DNA of 64,000 bases. Origin: Plantibacter auratus (GTDB taxonomy: Bacteria > Actinomycetota > Actinomycetes > Actinomycetales > Microbacteriaceae). Below the pieces are notes generated by a model, which saw nothing but the letters and a program-made list of their open reading frames with translations, searched no databases and was not told where the DNA came from. The stretch lies in contig NZ_JBOBFV010000002.1 in the NCBI RefSeq assembly GCF_050587365.1, forward strand, positions 806,001-870,000, in the 5' to 3' direction. The position numbers and the translations under genes are program-made. Shown piece after piece: positions 1 to 8,994 of this stretch (positions within the stretch are counted from its first letter, which is position 1; each line of letters opens with the position of its first letter).

Positions 1-1296
1 CGCATCGCCCGGGCGGTCGTCGCTCTGTACAGCCGCCACCCACGCGGCGATCACGCGCAGGGACCCGGTTCCCGGCCGACCGGCGGCCCGTTCCGCGAGG
101 AGGGTCGACACGATCCGCACCCGCAGCTTGGTGACCCCTTCGAGGGCGATCTGCTGCAACCGATGCTCGATGCGCGCGTTGTCGAAGCGCTCCAGGAGTG
201 CGGTGCGATACGCCGTCAGCCCGAGGTCGGCCGGCAGGTGACGCTCCGTCTCGTCCCAGTACTCCTCGACCCAGGCCCGGCACTGCTCGTCACCGACCGC
301 CTCGGCGACCGTCACATGACCGCGCAGCGGGCCCGCGTAGGCGAGGAGGCTGTGGGCGCCGTTGAGCAGCCGCAGTTTGCGTTGCTCGTAGGGCTCGAGG
401 TCGTCGACGAACCGGGCACCCGCGGACTCCCACGCCGGTCGCCCGGCGGGGAAGTCGCCGCTCAGCACCCAGTCGGTGAAGGGCTCGGTGACGACGGGGC
501 TGGCATCAGCGAATCCGGTGAGCGTCGCGGCCGTCGCTTCGTCGGCAGGCGTGGGACGCGGCGTGATGCGGTCGACCGAGGACGAGACGAACGAGACCTC
601 GTCGGCGATCCACCGAGCGGTCTCCGGGCGGACCCGGTCGGCGAGGGCGAGCATCGCGCGACGGACGAGCGCGCCGCCGTCGGCGATGTTGTCGCACGGC
701 ACGATCGCGATCGGACCGGCCCCGGCGCGACGACGGGCCTCGAGGCCGAGGAGCAGTCTGCCGAGCGTCGTCGTCGGTCGGGCATCGCGGAGTTCCGCCC
801 CGCCGTCCAAGGCGTCCGACAGCAGCGTGACGTCCCGCTCGACCGCCGGATCCGACGCGTCCGGCTTGCCCTCGGCATCGAGCCGGTACCCGGACTCGGT
901 GACGGTGAGGGTGACGATGGCGGTGGTCTCAGTGGCGAGGAGGTCATGGAGCCGTGCGACGTCGGCGCCGTCCCGCGCCTCGACGATCGAACCGACGATC
1001 GTGGCCGAGTCGCCGTCCGCCGAGCGCTCGACGACCGTGTAGAGGCAGTCCTGGGCGTCCAGGTCGACTGCGGCCTGCGGGCTCCGGCCGGTGAAGGCGG
1101 CGATGCCCCACTCGTGATCGGGGTCGACGAGCTGGGTGTACCAGGCCTGGTGGGCACGGTGGAAGGCGCCGAGTCCGAGGTGGACGATCCGGACCGGTGC
1201 CGATGGGAACTCGGGCAGCCGCGCGCGGGACAGACGCTGGACCGCCTGCTCCCCCGGCGCTCCGGCAGCGCTGTCCACGTTCGTCACGGTGCTCAC
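1..1296 (-). CDS. uxuB: Mannitol dehydrogenase family protein, probable fructuronate reductase (3' end outside window)
   Basis: NAD-dependent polyol/hexuronate dehydrogenase; beside uxaC the likely reaction is fructuronate to mannonate. The reading frame is open for 432 codons and runs off the window edge, so the C-terminus is missing (family about 450-490 aa). It shows the family's N-terminal Rossmann stretch with GLGAFHRAH (about residues 41-49) and the catalytic-helix segment KLRLLNGAHS carrying the Lys/Asn/His residues. The start is a GTG whose GTGA overlaps the stop of uxaC, indicating translational coupling. A mannitol or altronate oxidoreductase of the same family cannot be excluded from sequence alone; the choice rests on the uronate isomerase neighbour. 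Confidence 0.8.
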   Translation of the reverse strand, partial: MSTVTNVDSAAGAPGEQAVQRLSRARLPEFPSAPVRIVHLGLGAFHRAHQAWYTQLVDPDHEWGIAAFTGRSPQAAVDLDAQDCLYTVVERSADGDSATIVGSIVEARDGADVARLHDLLATETTAIVTLTVTESGYRLDAEGKPDASDPAVERDVTLLSDALDGGAELRDARPTTTLGRLLLGLEARRRAGAGPIAIVPCDNIADGGALVRRAMLALADRVRPETARWIADEVSFVSSSVDRITPRPTPADEATAATLTGFADASPVVTEPFTDWVLSGDFPAGRPAWESAGARFVDDLEPYEQRKLRLLNGAHSLLAYAGPLRGHVTVAEAVGDEQCRAWVEEYWDETERHLPADLGLTAYRTALLERFDNARIEHRLQQIALEGVTKLRVRIVSTLLAERAAGRPGTGSLRVIAAWVAAVQSDDRPGDA

Positions 1297-2711
1297 AGCT
1301 TGAACACCCGTCGCGGCTGCTCGACGACGAGGTCGAGGATGATGCGTTCGGCCGTCGCCTCGTCGATGCGCCCCTCCCGCACGAGTCGCGCGAGGAAGGA
1401 GGCGTCGAGGCGCCGGGACATGTCGTGTCGGGCGGGGATCGAGAGGAACGCCCGCGTGTCGTCGATGAACCCCGATCCGCGTGAGAACCCTGCCGTCTCC
1501 GTCACGGCGGACCGGAAGCGCAGGACGGCGTCGGGCGCGTCGAGGAACCACCACGGCGCGCCGATGAAGACACTCGGGTAGAACCCGGCGAGCGGCGCGA
1601 TCTCCCGCGAGTAGCTCGTCTCGTCGACGCTGAAGAGGACGAGGTGGAACCCCGGAGCCGTACCGAAGCGCTCCAGCAGCGGACGCAGGGGGCGGACGTA
1701 GTCGGTGCGGACCGGGAGGTCGTGCCCGGTGTCCGGTCCGAAGCGGGCGAGCGTCGGCGCGTGGTGGTTGCGGTGCACGCCGGGGTGCACCGTCATGACG
1801 AGGCCGTCCTCGACGCTCATCCGGGCGCTCTCGAACAGCATGTGCGCGGCGAACCGCTCGAGATCGGCCTCATCGGCCGTCCCCGACAGCGCGCGGGCGA
1901 ACAGTGCTGCGGCGTCCGCCTCGTCGAGTTCGAGCGTGAGTGGTTGCGGGACACCGTGGTCGGCCGACACCGCGCCGTGCTCGATGAAGTGGCGACGGCG
2001 CCCGGCGAGCGCTTCGAGATAGCCACGGTAGCTGCCCTCCGGCGTCCCGTTCCAGGCGGCGAGCGAAGCGACTCGCTCCACCCACCCGGCCTTCGACGGA
2101 TCGAGGTACGCGTCAGGCCGGAAGGTCGGCAGGACGCGCCCACTGAAGGTGGGGTCCGCCGCGAGGGCGGCATGCGCGGCGAGGTCGTCCATCGGGTCGT
2201 CGGTGGTCGCGAGCACCTCGATGCGGAAGCGGTCGAACAGCGCACGCGGACGGAACGCCGGCGCTTGGAGCGCCTCGTGGATCGTGTCGAAGAGCCGGTC
2301 GGCGTTCGCTCCGTCCGGCTGCTCCGTGACACCGAACTGCTCACCGAGGATCGAGCTCAGCCAGTACCCGGAGGCGGTGCCGGCGTACAGGTGCCAGTGT
2401 TCGCAGAACCGTCGCCAGGCGTCCCTCGGCGCGGCGACGGCACCACCCTCCGCGAGGTCGGGCACACCGACGTCCGCGAGGGAGAACCCGGCGGCGTGCA
2501 GCAGGCGGGTGACGTAGTGGTCGTGCCGGAGGAACAGCTCGGTGGCGTTCGCGAACGGGGTGTCCTCGAGGAGGATCGCCGGATCCACGTGCCCGTGCGG
2601 CGAGATGATCGGCAGGGCCTCGACCGAGCGGTAGAGCGCCCTGGCGACATCGCGCGTCCCGGGGTCGGCGGGGAGGAGGCGGTCTGGATCGTTCTGCAGC
2701 GTCGTCGGCAC
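1293..2711 (-). CDS. uxaC: Uronate isomerase
   Basis: Cytosolic isomerase converting glucuronate/galacturonate to fructuronate/tagaturonate, first step of hexuronate catabolism. 472 aa, the usual family length. The metal-binding HxH motif is at residues 39-41 (SPHGHVDP), and FIDDTRAFLSIPARHD near the C-terminus is typical. The GTG start lies six bases after a TTCAAT box (2718-2723) that is 17 bp from a TTGACA box (2741-2746), so translation is probably leaderless. The -35 box lies inside a LacI-type operator. It overlaps the downstream dehydrogenase gene by 4 bases and is divergent from the TIM-barrel isomerase operon. A longer in-frame start exists at 2843 but would run through the promoter region. 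Confidence 0.93.
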   Translation of the reverse strand: MPTTLQNDPDRLLPADPGTRDVARALYRSVEALPIISPHGHVDPAILLEDTPFANATELFLRHDHYVTRLLHAAGFSLADVGVPDLAEGGAVAAPRDAWRRFCEHWHLYAGTASGYWLSSILGEQFGVTEQPDGANADRLFDTIHEALQAPAFRPRALFDRFRIEVLATTDDPMDDLAAHAALAADPTFSGRVLPTFRPDAYLDPSKAGWVERVASLAAWNGTPEGSYRGYLEALAGRRRHFIEHGAVSADHGVPQPLTLELDEADAAALFARALSGTADEADLERFAAHMLFESARMSVEDGLVMTVHPGVHRNHHAPTLARFGPDTGHDLPVRTDYVRPLRPLLERFGTAPGFHLVLFSVDETSYSREIAPLAGFYPSVFIGAPWWFLDAPDAVLRFRSAVTETAGFSRGSGFIDDTRAFLSIPARHDMSRRLDASFLARLVREGRIDEATAERIILDLVVEQPRRVFKL

Positions 2712-2740
2712 GCCTCCATTGAAACGGTGAGGCCTCCGTC

Positions 2741-2756
2741 TGTCAACCGATTGCCA
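2741..2756. promoter_or_regulatory. LacI-type operator O1 over the uxaC -35 box
   Basis: TGTCAACCGATTGCCA is an imperfect palindrome with the central CG and flanking CAA/TTG typical of LacI/GalR-family sites. On the minus strand it contains TTGACA, the -35 of the predicted uxaC promoter (17 bp spacer to TTCAAT at 2718-2723). A repressor here would block uxaC transcription. Confidence 0.6.
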
Positions 2757-2764
2757 CACCCTGC

Positions 2765-2780
2765 TGGCAATCGCTTGCCG
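2765..2780. promoter_or_regulatory. LacI-type operator O2 over the -35 of the divergent operon
   Basis: TGGCAATCGCTTGCCG, same dyad design as the site 24 bp away (centre to centre). TTGCCG at 2775-2780 can serve as -35 for the rightward operon with a weak -10 (GAGACT, 2798-2803) 17 bp downstream. The assignment of the -10 is tentative. Confidence 0.5.
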
Positions 2781-2895
2781 GAACGCCGACCGTCTGCGAG
2801 ACTGATCCCGCTTCCGACCGGAACCGTCGTGGTCCAGGACCACTGGAACGCGTCAGCGACGCGAGGAGCAGACCCGGCTATCACAGGAGATTGCA

Positions 2896-3708
2896 GTGGC
2901 AAGCAGCGTTCGTATCGACATCGCGACCGCCCAGCGGCACCCGCTCACGGGGTACGGCGTGATCGTCCCCTCCGAACGCATCCCCGGTGCGTTCGCGTCC
3001 GGAGCCGACTACGCGGAACCGACCATCGTCGGCAACCTCGTCGTCGCCGACGGAGCCGGGTGGACGCGCCACCCCGACTACGACGTGAGCGTCCGACGCG
3101 GCTCGTTCGCGATCCTGTTCCCCGGCGACCTGTCGCTCGCCGACCCCGGCTTCCCGACGGAACGCGTCACCGCGTACCTCGACGCCGTCATGCCGATCAT
3201 CGGTTCGGTCTCGGAGCCCGGCGCGAAGATCGTGTTCGGGAGTGGGACGGCGCGCACCATCCCCACCGGGGTGGACGTCGCGGCCGCCCGCGCGAGGTTC
3301 GCAGAGGTCGTCGTCGAGACGCGCGACGCGGCGGAGCGGAACGGACTGCAGATCGTCCTCGAGCCGCTGAACCGTGACGAGACGAACCTGCTCAACTCGC
3401 TCGAGGAGACGGTCGCCTTCCTCGACGAGTTCGGGATCGACCGTGTGCCCGTCGTCGCCGACCTCTTCCACATCATGCTGGAGGAGGAGCCGTTCGCCGT
3501 CGTCCAGGCCCTCGGCGCCCGCATCGGACACGCCCACATCGCCGATGCCGGACGACGGCCGCCCGGCCAGGGCGACTGGCCACTCACCGAATTCATCACG
3601 GCCCTCCGAGACGGCGGCTACGACGGCCCCATCACCGTCGAGTGCCTCTTCGAGGACTTCGAACCGGAGCTCGAGGCCGCCCTCGCGCACCTCCGTCGGC
3701 TCGCCTGA
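2896..3708 (+). CDS. Sugar phosphate isomerase/epimerase (xylose-isomerase-like TIM barrel)
   Basis: 270-aa TIM-barrel protein of the AP-endonuclease-2/xylose isomerase-like superfamily, which includes epimerases and dehydratases of keto-sugars and inositols. The metal-site pattern of this fold is visible: Glu in IVLEPLNRDETN, Asp/His in VADLFHIMLEEEP, His in IGHAHIADAGR and Glu in ITVECLFEDFEPE. Chosen start is GTG with CAGGAGA five bases upstream. It is first in an operon with a Gfo/Idh/MocA dehydrogenase and another TIM-barrel protein, and is divergent from uxaC under paired LacI-type operators. The substrate is unknown; a sugar acid or oxidised sugar is inferred from context. Confidence 0.8.
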   Translation: MASSVRIDIATAQRHPLTGYGVIVPSERIPGAFASGADYAEPTIVGNLVVADGAGWTRHPDYDVSVRRGSFAILFPGDLSLADPGFPTERVTAYLDAVMPIIGSVSEPGAKIVFGSGTARTIPTGVDVAAARARFAEVVVETRDAAERNGLQIVLEPLNRDETNLLNSLEETVAFLDEFGIDRVPVVADLFHIMLEEEPFAVVQALGARIGHAHIADAGRRPPGQGDWPLTEFITALRDGGYDGPITVECLFEDFEPELEAALAHLRRLA

Positions 3709-3760
3709 GCCGGCACGGACACCGACGCACCCCACGCACAGAACTGGAGCGAACCCCCGC

Positions 3761-4858
3761 ATGTCCCGACCGCACCGCATCGCCATCGCCGGCGCCGGCA
3801 TCATCTCGAAGCAGCACGGCATCGTCATCGACCAGTTGCGCGACGAGCTGGAACTCCTCGCCGTCGCCGACCCGGAGCTCGCGAAGGCGGAGGCCCTCGT
3901 CGCCGAGCGCGGCGGACGGGCGTTCACGACCCTCACGGAGGCGCTGGCGCAGACCGACCCCGACATCGTCGTCGTCTGCACGCCCACCGGTCTGCACGCC
4001 GACCTCGCCATCGAGGCGCTCGAGGCCGGCAAGCACGTCATCATCGAGAAGCCGGCCGACGTCACCGTCTCGCGGACGGACGACATCATCGCCGCCCAGG
4101 AGCGCGCCGGTACCGTCGTGACCGTCATCTCCCAGCACCGCTTCGACCCGTCGACGGAGATCGTCCTCGCCGCTGCCGAACGCGGAGACCTCGGGCGCAT
4201 CACCTCGGGCATCGCATCGGTCGACTGGTGGCGCGGGCAGAGCTACTACGACTCCGGCGACTGGCGCGGCACGTGGGCGCTCGACGGCGGCGGCGCGCTC
4301 ATGAACCAGGGCGTGCACACGGTCGACCTGCTGGTCGCCCTCCTCGGACGCCCCGTCGAGGTCTTCGGCTACACCGCGCTCCTCGCCCACGAGCGCATCG
4401 AGACCGAGGACGTCGCGGTCGGTGTCGTCCGCTTCGCATCCGGCGCGCTGGGCGTCATCCACGGCTCGACGGCCGTCTACCCGGGCCTCGTCGCGCGGCT
4501 GCAGGTCCACGGTGACCGCGGCTCCGCGGTCATCGAGAACGACCAGCTGACGTACTTCCACTCCACCCCCGCGGGGATGGAGCGCGCCGAGGCCTTCTTC
4601 GGCTCGCAGGGCAAGGACACGAACCAGGCGGCGCAGTTCGGCGACGAGACGCAGGCGGGCTCGAGCGTCGCCGGACAGATGTCGGACGCGCACCTGCGCC
4701 AGTACCGGAACGTCCTCGCCGCGATCCGCGGGGAGGAGCCGCTCCGCGTGACGCTGGCCGAGAACCGCCAGGCGATCTCGATCATCACCGGTCTCTACGA
4801 ATCCGCACGCACGGGCCAGCCGGTCCGCCTCGACGCCGTTGCGGCGGTGTCACGGTGA
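3761..4858 (+). CDS. Gfo/Idh/MocA family oxidoreductase
   Basis: 365-aa NAD(P)-dependent sugar/inositol dehydrogenase. The N-terminal Rossmann motif is IAIAGAGIISKQHG (residues 6-19), followed by CTPTGLHADLAIEALEAGKH and the EKPADV segment whose Lys is the usual catalytic residue. The C-terminal alpha/beta domain includes GGGALMNQGVHTVDLL with the conserved His. It is sandwiched between two TIM-barrel isomerases and overlaps the second by GTGA, so the three products probably act in sequence on one sugar. I chose ATG at 3761 over a much longer upstream frame because the family motif begins within ten residues. Confidence 0.85.
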   Translation: MSRPHRIAIAGAGIISKQHGIVIDQLRDELELLAVADPELAKAEALVAERGGRAFTTLTEALAQTDPDIVVVCTPTGLHADLAIEALEAGKHVIIEKPADVTVSRTDDIIAAQERAGTVVTVISQHRFDPSTEIVLAAAERGDLGRITSGIASVDWWRGQSYYDSGDWRGTWALDGGGALMNQGVHTVDLLVALLGRPVEVFGYTALLAHERIETEDVAVGVVRFASGALGVIHGSTAVYPGLVARLQVHGDRGSAVIENDQLTYFHSTPAGMERAEAFFGSQGKDTNQAAQFGDETQAGSSVAGQMSDAHLRQYRNVLAAIRGEEPLRVTLAENRQAISIITGLYESARTGQPVRLDAVAAVSR

Positions 4859-5739
4859 GCGCCCAGCGGACGAACCGGGTGGCGGCGAACCCCATCCCGT
4901 ACTGGAGTGCGCGCGGCAAGACCCGCGAGGTGTTCGAGGAGGCCTTCGCCGACTTCCAGCGCATCGGGTTCACCGCGGTGAAGGCCGACATCCCCGAGGG
5001 CATGACCGCGGACGAGTACCGCACGTGGATCGGCGGCTACGGCCTCGCACCGTCGCTCAGCCTGTTCAGCAGCGCGTTCGACGAGACGGTCGACCCGGCC
5101 GAGGTCCTCGAGGCGGCGAAGGCGTTCGGGGCGGCCCAGGCCTCCCTCGGACTCGACCGTACGATGATCTCCTCGATGGCGATCCCGGCGCGCATGGCGA
5201 CGCCGGCGATCGGCGCCGACTTCTCCCAGGAGCGCCTCGACCTGGCCATCGAAAACGTCGGCCGCACCTGCGAGGTCCTGCTCGCCGAGGGGATCCGTCC
5301 CCTGCACCATTCGCACGTCGGTGGTGTCTTCGAGACCGAGCACGAGATCCGCAGTCTGCTCGACACCCTCGGGCCGGACCTCATCGGGTTCGGGCCCGAC
5401 ACCGGGCACCTCCGCTGGGCGGGAGCGGACCCGGTCGCGATGATCACCGACTACCGCGACCGCGTCGGCGGCATCCACATCAAAGATGTGTACGCCGATC
5501 ACCTCGACGGCGCAGCGGACGGCGCGCTGAGCTACCACGAGACGTCGCAGACGAAGCGGCTGTGGGCGGAACCCGGGCTCGGTGTGCTCGACTTCGACGC
5601 GATCGTCGCGGCGATGCCCGCGGACTACGACGGGGATTTCATGATCGAGGTCGACTTCCCGAGCGTCGAGAGCGTCTACGAGTCGCACCGCCTGTCGTAC
5701 GAATGGGCCAGCCACGCACTCGATGTCGCAACCCGCTGA
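4855..5739 (+). CDS. TIM-barrel sugar isomerase/dehydratase, IolE-like
   Basis: 294-aa protein of the xylose-isomerase-like TIM-barrel group. It resembles inosose dehydratase/isomerase proteins in having LHHSHVGGVFET (His/Glu), FGPDTGHLRWAG (Asp/His), GGIHIKDVYADH (His/Asp) and MIEVDFPS near the C-terminus (terminal metal-ligand Glu). It starts at a GTG overlapping the stop of the preceding dehydrogenase. The regulator gene follows 86 bp downstream. Exact substrate is not determinable; inositol, inosose or a 3-keto sugar are all plausible. Confidence 0.75.
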   Translation: MSAQRTNRVAANPIPYWSARGKTREVFEEAFADFQRIGFTAVKADIPEGMTADEYRTWIGGYGLAPSLSLFSSAFDETVDPAEVLEAAKAFGAAQASLGLDRTMISSMAIPARMATPAIGADFSQERLDLAIENVGRTCEVLLAEGIRPLHHSHVGGVFETEHEIRSLLDTLGPDLIGFGPDTGHLRWAGADPVAMITDYRDRVGGIHIKDVYADHLDGAADGALSYHETSQTKRLWAEPGLGVLDFDAIVAAMPADYDGDFMIEVDFPSVESVYESHRLSYEWASHALDVATR

Positions 5740-5825
5740 CCAGGCCGGCCTGAACCCGCACGCCGAGGCCGCGGCAGTACGATGGCTCAGGTCGCCGAGG
5801 GCGGCGATCGAGAGGAGCGGGCCCC

Positions 5826-6896
5826 ATGAGCACCTCTGACGCATCCGCGGAGACGGTCGCTCCCGAGCCCGGAACGCCCGAACCCACGGCAGGGGCCGCG
5901 AGGACGAAACGTGCCGCGACGATCTACGACATCGCACAGCTCGCCGGCGTCAACCCGTCGACCGTTTCGCGGGCGCTGAGCCGCCCTGGCCGCATCAACG
6001 AGAAGACGGCGCAGAAGATCCACGACGCCGCCAAGCAGCTCAACTACGTCGCGAACCCCGCCGCCCGAGCGCTCCCCACCGGGCGCACCGGCACGCTCGG
6101 CCTCATCGTCGCCGACATCACGAACCCGATGTTCTTCGACGTCGTCCGCGGCGCGGAGCGTGAGGCCGCCGAGCGCAACTACACGCTCGTGCTCGCGGAG
6201 TTCAAGGAGTCGGCGGAGATGGAGCTGCTGACCGCCAGGCGGCTCATGCCGTCGGTCGACGGTCTCATCCTCGCGACCTCGAGGCTCCTGCCCGACGACG
6301 TGCGCGCGCTGGGCCAGGAGAAGCCCGTCGTCGTGATCAACCGTCAGGTCGACGACGTCGACAGCATCGTCGCCGACATCGACCCGGGCCTCACCGCGGC
6401 GATCGACCACCTCGCCGAGCTCGGGCACCGGAGGCTCGCGTTCGTCTCCGGCCCCGGTCGGTCCTGGATGTCGCGGCATCGGTGGAGCCGGACACGGGAG
6501 CTGTGCGCCGAACGCGGCATCGAGACGGTGCGGGTTCCGTCGACACAGCCCGACATGGCCGCAGGCAGGGCGGCATCCACCGCCGTGCTCGAGACGGGTG
6601 CCACCGCGGTCCTCGCGTACAACGACCTCCTGGCCATCGGCATCATGCTGGAGCTGCGCTCACGTGGTGTCGAGATGCCCACCCAGCTGAGCCTCATCGG
6701 CTTCGACGACATCTTCGGTTCGGACTTCACGACACCGGCACTCACCTCGATCCGCAGCCCGCACATCGCCTCCGGCTCCTACGCCGTGCAGACCCTCTTC
6801 GCGCACCTCGGGGGCACCGCCGTCCCGACCATCACCGACCTCGCGACCACGCTCATCATGCGCGAGTCGACCGCTCCGCCGCCGGCTACGGACTGA
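5826..6896 (+). CDS. LacI family transcriptional regulator
   Basis: 356-aa LacI/GalR-type repressor. A 30-residue disordered N-terminal extension precedes the helix-turn-helix TIYDIAQLAGVNPSTVSRAL (about residues 33-52) and the hinge segment NPAARALPTGRTG. The periplasmic-binding-protein-like effector domain follows (GLIVADITNPMFFDVVRGAE; IGFDDIFGSDFTTPALTSI). A GAGGAGCGGG ribosome site lies 7 bases before the ATG. It follows the dehydrogenase/isomerase operon in the same direction. The most likely targets are the three LacI-type sites at 2741, 2765 and 13856. The effector is probably a sugar acid or keto-sugar. Confidence 0.92.
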   Translation: MSTSDASAETVAPEPGTPEPTAGAARTKRAATIYDIAQLAGVNPSTVSRALSRPGRINEKTAQKIHDAAKQLNYVANPAARALPTGRTGTLGLIVADITNPMFFDVVRGAEREAAERNYTLVLAEFKESAEMELLTARRLMPSVDGLILATSRLLPDDVRALGQEKPVVVINRQVDDVDSIVADIDPGLTAAIDHLAELGHRRLAFVSGPGRSWMSRHRWSRTRELCAERGIETVRVPSTQPDMAAGRAASTAVLETGATAVLAYNDLLAIGIMLELRSRGVEMPTQLSLIGFDDIFGSDFTTPALTSIRSPHIASGSYAVQTLFAHLGGTAVPTITDLATTLIMRESTAPPPATD

Positions 6897-6913
6897 GTCG
6901 GGGCGTCACCCAA

Positions 6914-6938
6914 CCCTTCGACAGGCTCAGGGACCGGG
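6914..6938 (+). repeat. Extragenic repeat, CTTCGACAGGCTCAGGGAC family
   Basis: Single forward copy of the short repeat found again at 51435-51525, 52481-52549 and 56226-56313. It lies between the LacI gene and grpB, outside coding sequence, just upstream of the grpB -10 box. Confidence 0.75.
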
Positions 6939-6982
6939 ACGGTCCATCGCCCGGGGACCGACCGCGGGGTACGCTCGATCCG

Positions 6983-7507
6983 ATGATCGAGCTGAGCCCG
7001 CACCGGACGGCGTGGGCGACGGCGTTCCGACACGAGGCGGCGCGACTCTCGGACGTCCTCGACGGACGTGTCGACGCGATCGAGCACATCGGGAGCACCG
7101 CCGTCCCTGGTCTCGTCGCCAAGCCGATCATCGACCTCGCCGCGAGAGCGATGGCAGGCGTCGACCCGTTCGCCCTCGGACCGCTCCTGGCCGGGCTCGG
7201 GTACGAGCCGAACGCCGCGGGACCGAAGACGCATGCCGTGTACGTCCGCTCAGAGCGAGCCCGTCGCAAGCACATCCTCCACATGTTCGGCCCAGACGCG
7301 TGGGAGCACTGCAACCAGCGGCTGTTCCGAGACAAGCTACTGCACGACGCATCCGCTCGGCGCCGGTATCAGGAGCTCAAGCTGGAGCTCGCCAGGACCG
7401 ACGACGGCCGCGCCTACACGGCGGCGAAACTCCCGCTCATCGAAGCGCTGCTGAACGAGGAACGCACCGCGCGGGGCCTGCCGCCGACCGAGGCCTGGGA
7501 CAAGTAG
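6983..7507 (+). CDS. GrpB family protein (UPF0157)
   Basis: 174-aa member of the GrpB/UPF0157 family, whose fold is that of nucleotidyltransferases; its cellular role is not established. The family signature HIGSTAVPGLVAKPIIDL is at about residues 35-52, followed by KTHAVYVRS and RKHILHMFG. A TACGCT box at 6970-6975 lies seven bases before the ATG, so the message is probably leaderless. No functional link to the neighbouring sugar genes is visible. Confidence 0.9.
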   Translation: MIELSPHRTAWATAFRHEAARLSDVLDGRVDAIEHIGSTAVPGLVAKPIIDLAARAMAGVDPFALGPLLAGLGYEPNAAGPKTHAVYVRSERARRKHILHMFGPDAWEHCNQRLFRDKLLHDASARRRYQELKLELARTDDGRAYTAAKLPLIEALLNEERTARGLPPTEAWDK

Positions 7508-7527
7508 GGCCGCCCCTCGCGTGGTCC

Positions 7528-7905
7528 TCAGGCGACGAGCTCGATCTCGACGCGCGCGCCGAGCGGCAGCCCGACGACCGCGACCGTGGTGCGCGCAGGG
7601 TAGGGCGCCGAGAAGACCGTCTCGTAGACGCGGTTCATCGCGGCGAAATCGGCCATGTCGACGAGGTACACGTTCACCTTCACGACATCGCCGAAGCCTC
7701 GACCGGCGGCCGTCAGCACCGACTCGAGGTTGGCGAACACCCGCTCGGTCTGTGCCGCGACGTCGCCCTCGACGAGGGTTCCGGTCGAGGGGTCGATGGG
7801 CGTCTGCCCCGAAAGGTGGAGTGCCCCGCTCGGGCCGGACGCCGCATGCGAGTACGGCCCGACGGGTTCGGGCGCGTGCGGGTCGGTCACGGTGGATCGG
7901 GTCAT
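7528..7905 (-). CDS. ridA: RidA family protein (enamine/imine deaminase-like)
   Basis: 125-aa RidA/YjgF/UK114-family protein. Members hydrolyse reactive enamines/imines released by PLP enzymes; some are specialised detoxifying deaminases. It shows PVGPYSHA near the N-terminus, LHLSGQTPIDPSTG and VVKVNVYLVDMADFAAMN, ending in ARVEIELVA. The C-terminal Arg of the canonical IPGARVEIE pattern is present as LPLGARVEIELVA. It begins four bases after the stop of the AraC-type regulator gene on the same strand, so the two form a small operon. Confidence 0.92.
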   Translation of the reverse strand: MTRSTVTDPHAPEPVGPYSHAASGPSGALHLSGQTPIDPSTGTLVEGDVAAQTERVFANLESVLTAAGRGFGDVVKVNVYLVDMADFAAMNRVYETVFSAPYPARTTVAVVGLPLGARVEIELVA

Positions 7906-7909
7906 GGCC

Positions 7910-8899
7910 TCAGCCTAGGGAACGCGGGCGGGTTCCGATGGTGTTCGACGAGGCCAGCGTCGCACTCGGGTACTCGCCGAAGCGTCGCGAGTACCCGGCG
8001 GCGAACCGCCCCAGATGACCGAACCCCCACCGACGGGCGACGTCACCGACCGTCGTCCGTCCGGGGTCGGCGTCCCGCAGGTCGTCGCGGACGCGGTCGA
8101 GCCGGACCGCGCGGAGGTAGTCGGCCGGTGTCACGTCGAACTCCCGGCGGAACGCCGACTGCAGACTGCGGAGGCTCATGCCGGCCGCCGCTGCGACGTC
8201 CTCGGTGCGGATCGGCAGATGAGCGTTCGCGACGAGGTACTCCACCGCGGTTCGCGTCCGAGCGCTGGCGGCGACGGCCACCTCGGTCGGCGGCCGGAGC
8301 GCGAGGTGCGGGAACGTCTCGAGCAACGACACCGCGGCCGCTCGCCTGGCCTCCGCGCGCAGGAGCGCCGGGCTGTCGTCGTCGTAGACCACCCCAGCGA
8401 CGGCCGCGACGGAGGCGTTCCATCGGTGGAGTCCCGCGCCCGACGGGCGGAACGTCGTGTCGAACCGGATCGGACCCACCGACCCCTCGGTCTCCCCCGC
8501 GACACCCTCGAGATAGGCGCCGCCGAAGTGCATCATGTTGAGCCGGTAGTCGATGAGGTCGAACTGCGCGGGGCGGTCGTTGGCGAACATCGCCGGCTGC
8601 CCGTGCAGGAACTTCATCGGCGAGCCGAGCAGGTCTGAGACGCCTTCGCCACGCGTCATCCAGGAGACCACGTACTCGCCCTGGGTGAACGACGCACCCG
8701 TGATCCGTCCCTCGACCTGCGAGGCACGGAGGGAGAGGTCGTCGTCGCCGGTGGAGGTGAAGCGGTATCCGAACTCGGCGGCGGTCGGCTCGACCGTCAT
8801 CCCGCCGATCCGGTAGGCCTCGCGGTAGAGCTCGCGAGCGTCGTCGACGTCGCTCCCCGCGGCCTCGAACCGCTCCGCGGACCCTGGTTTCGCGCTCAT
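7910..8899 (-). CDS. AraC family transcriptional regulator
   Basis: 329-aa regulator with an N-terminal AraC-like ligand-binding region and a C-terminal double helix-turn-helix (AAAAGMSLRSLQSAFRREF; VARRWGFGHLGRFAAGYSRRFGEYPSATL). It is cotranscribed with ridA, which it may control. I chose the ATG at 8899, seven bases after a GATTCT box that would make the transcript leaderless. An in-frame GTG at 8935 would add 12 residues. The inducer is unknown. Confidence 0.85.
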   Translation of the reverse strand: MSAKPGSAERFEAAGSDVDDARELYREAYRIGGMTVEPTAAEFGYRFTSTGDDDLSLRASQVEGRITGASFTQGEYVVSWMTRGEGVSDLLGSPMKFLHGQPAMFANDRPAQFDLIDYRLNMMHFGGAYLEGVAGETEGSVGPIRFDTTFRPSGAGLHRWNASVAAVAGVVYDDDSPALLRAEARRAAAVSLLETFPHLALRPPTEVAVAASARTRTAVEYLVANAHLPIRTEDVAAAAGMSLRSLQSAFRREFDVTPADYLRAVRLDRVRDDLRDADPGRTTVGDVARRWGFGHLGRFAAGYSRRFGEYPSATLASSNTIGTRPRSLG

Positions 8900-8994
8900 C
8901 CTGCTCAGAATCCCACGACTATGCCAAAGCTCCACTTCCGGGCGGTCGGCGTTCGTTTATCGGATAACGCCGGATCGCAGCCGAGCGCCAGGCG

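Noticed and set aside
2757..2895. Riboswitch in the leader of the isomerase/dehydrogenase operon
   Set aside because: No conserved riboswitch core or strong stem was seen; the two LacI-type operators explain regulation adequately.
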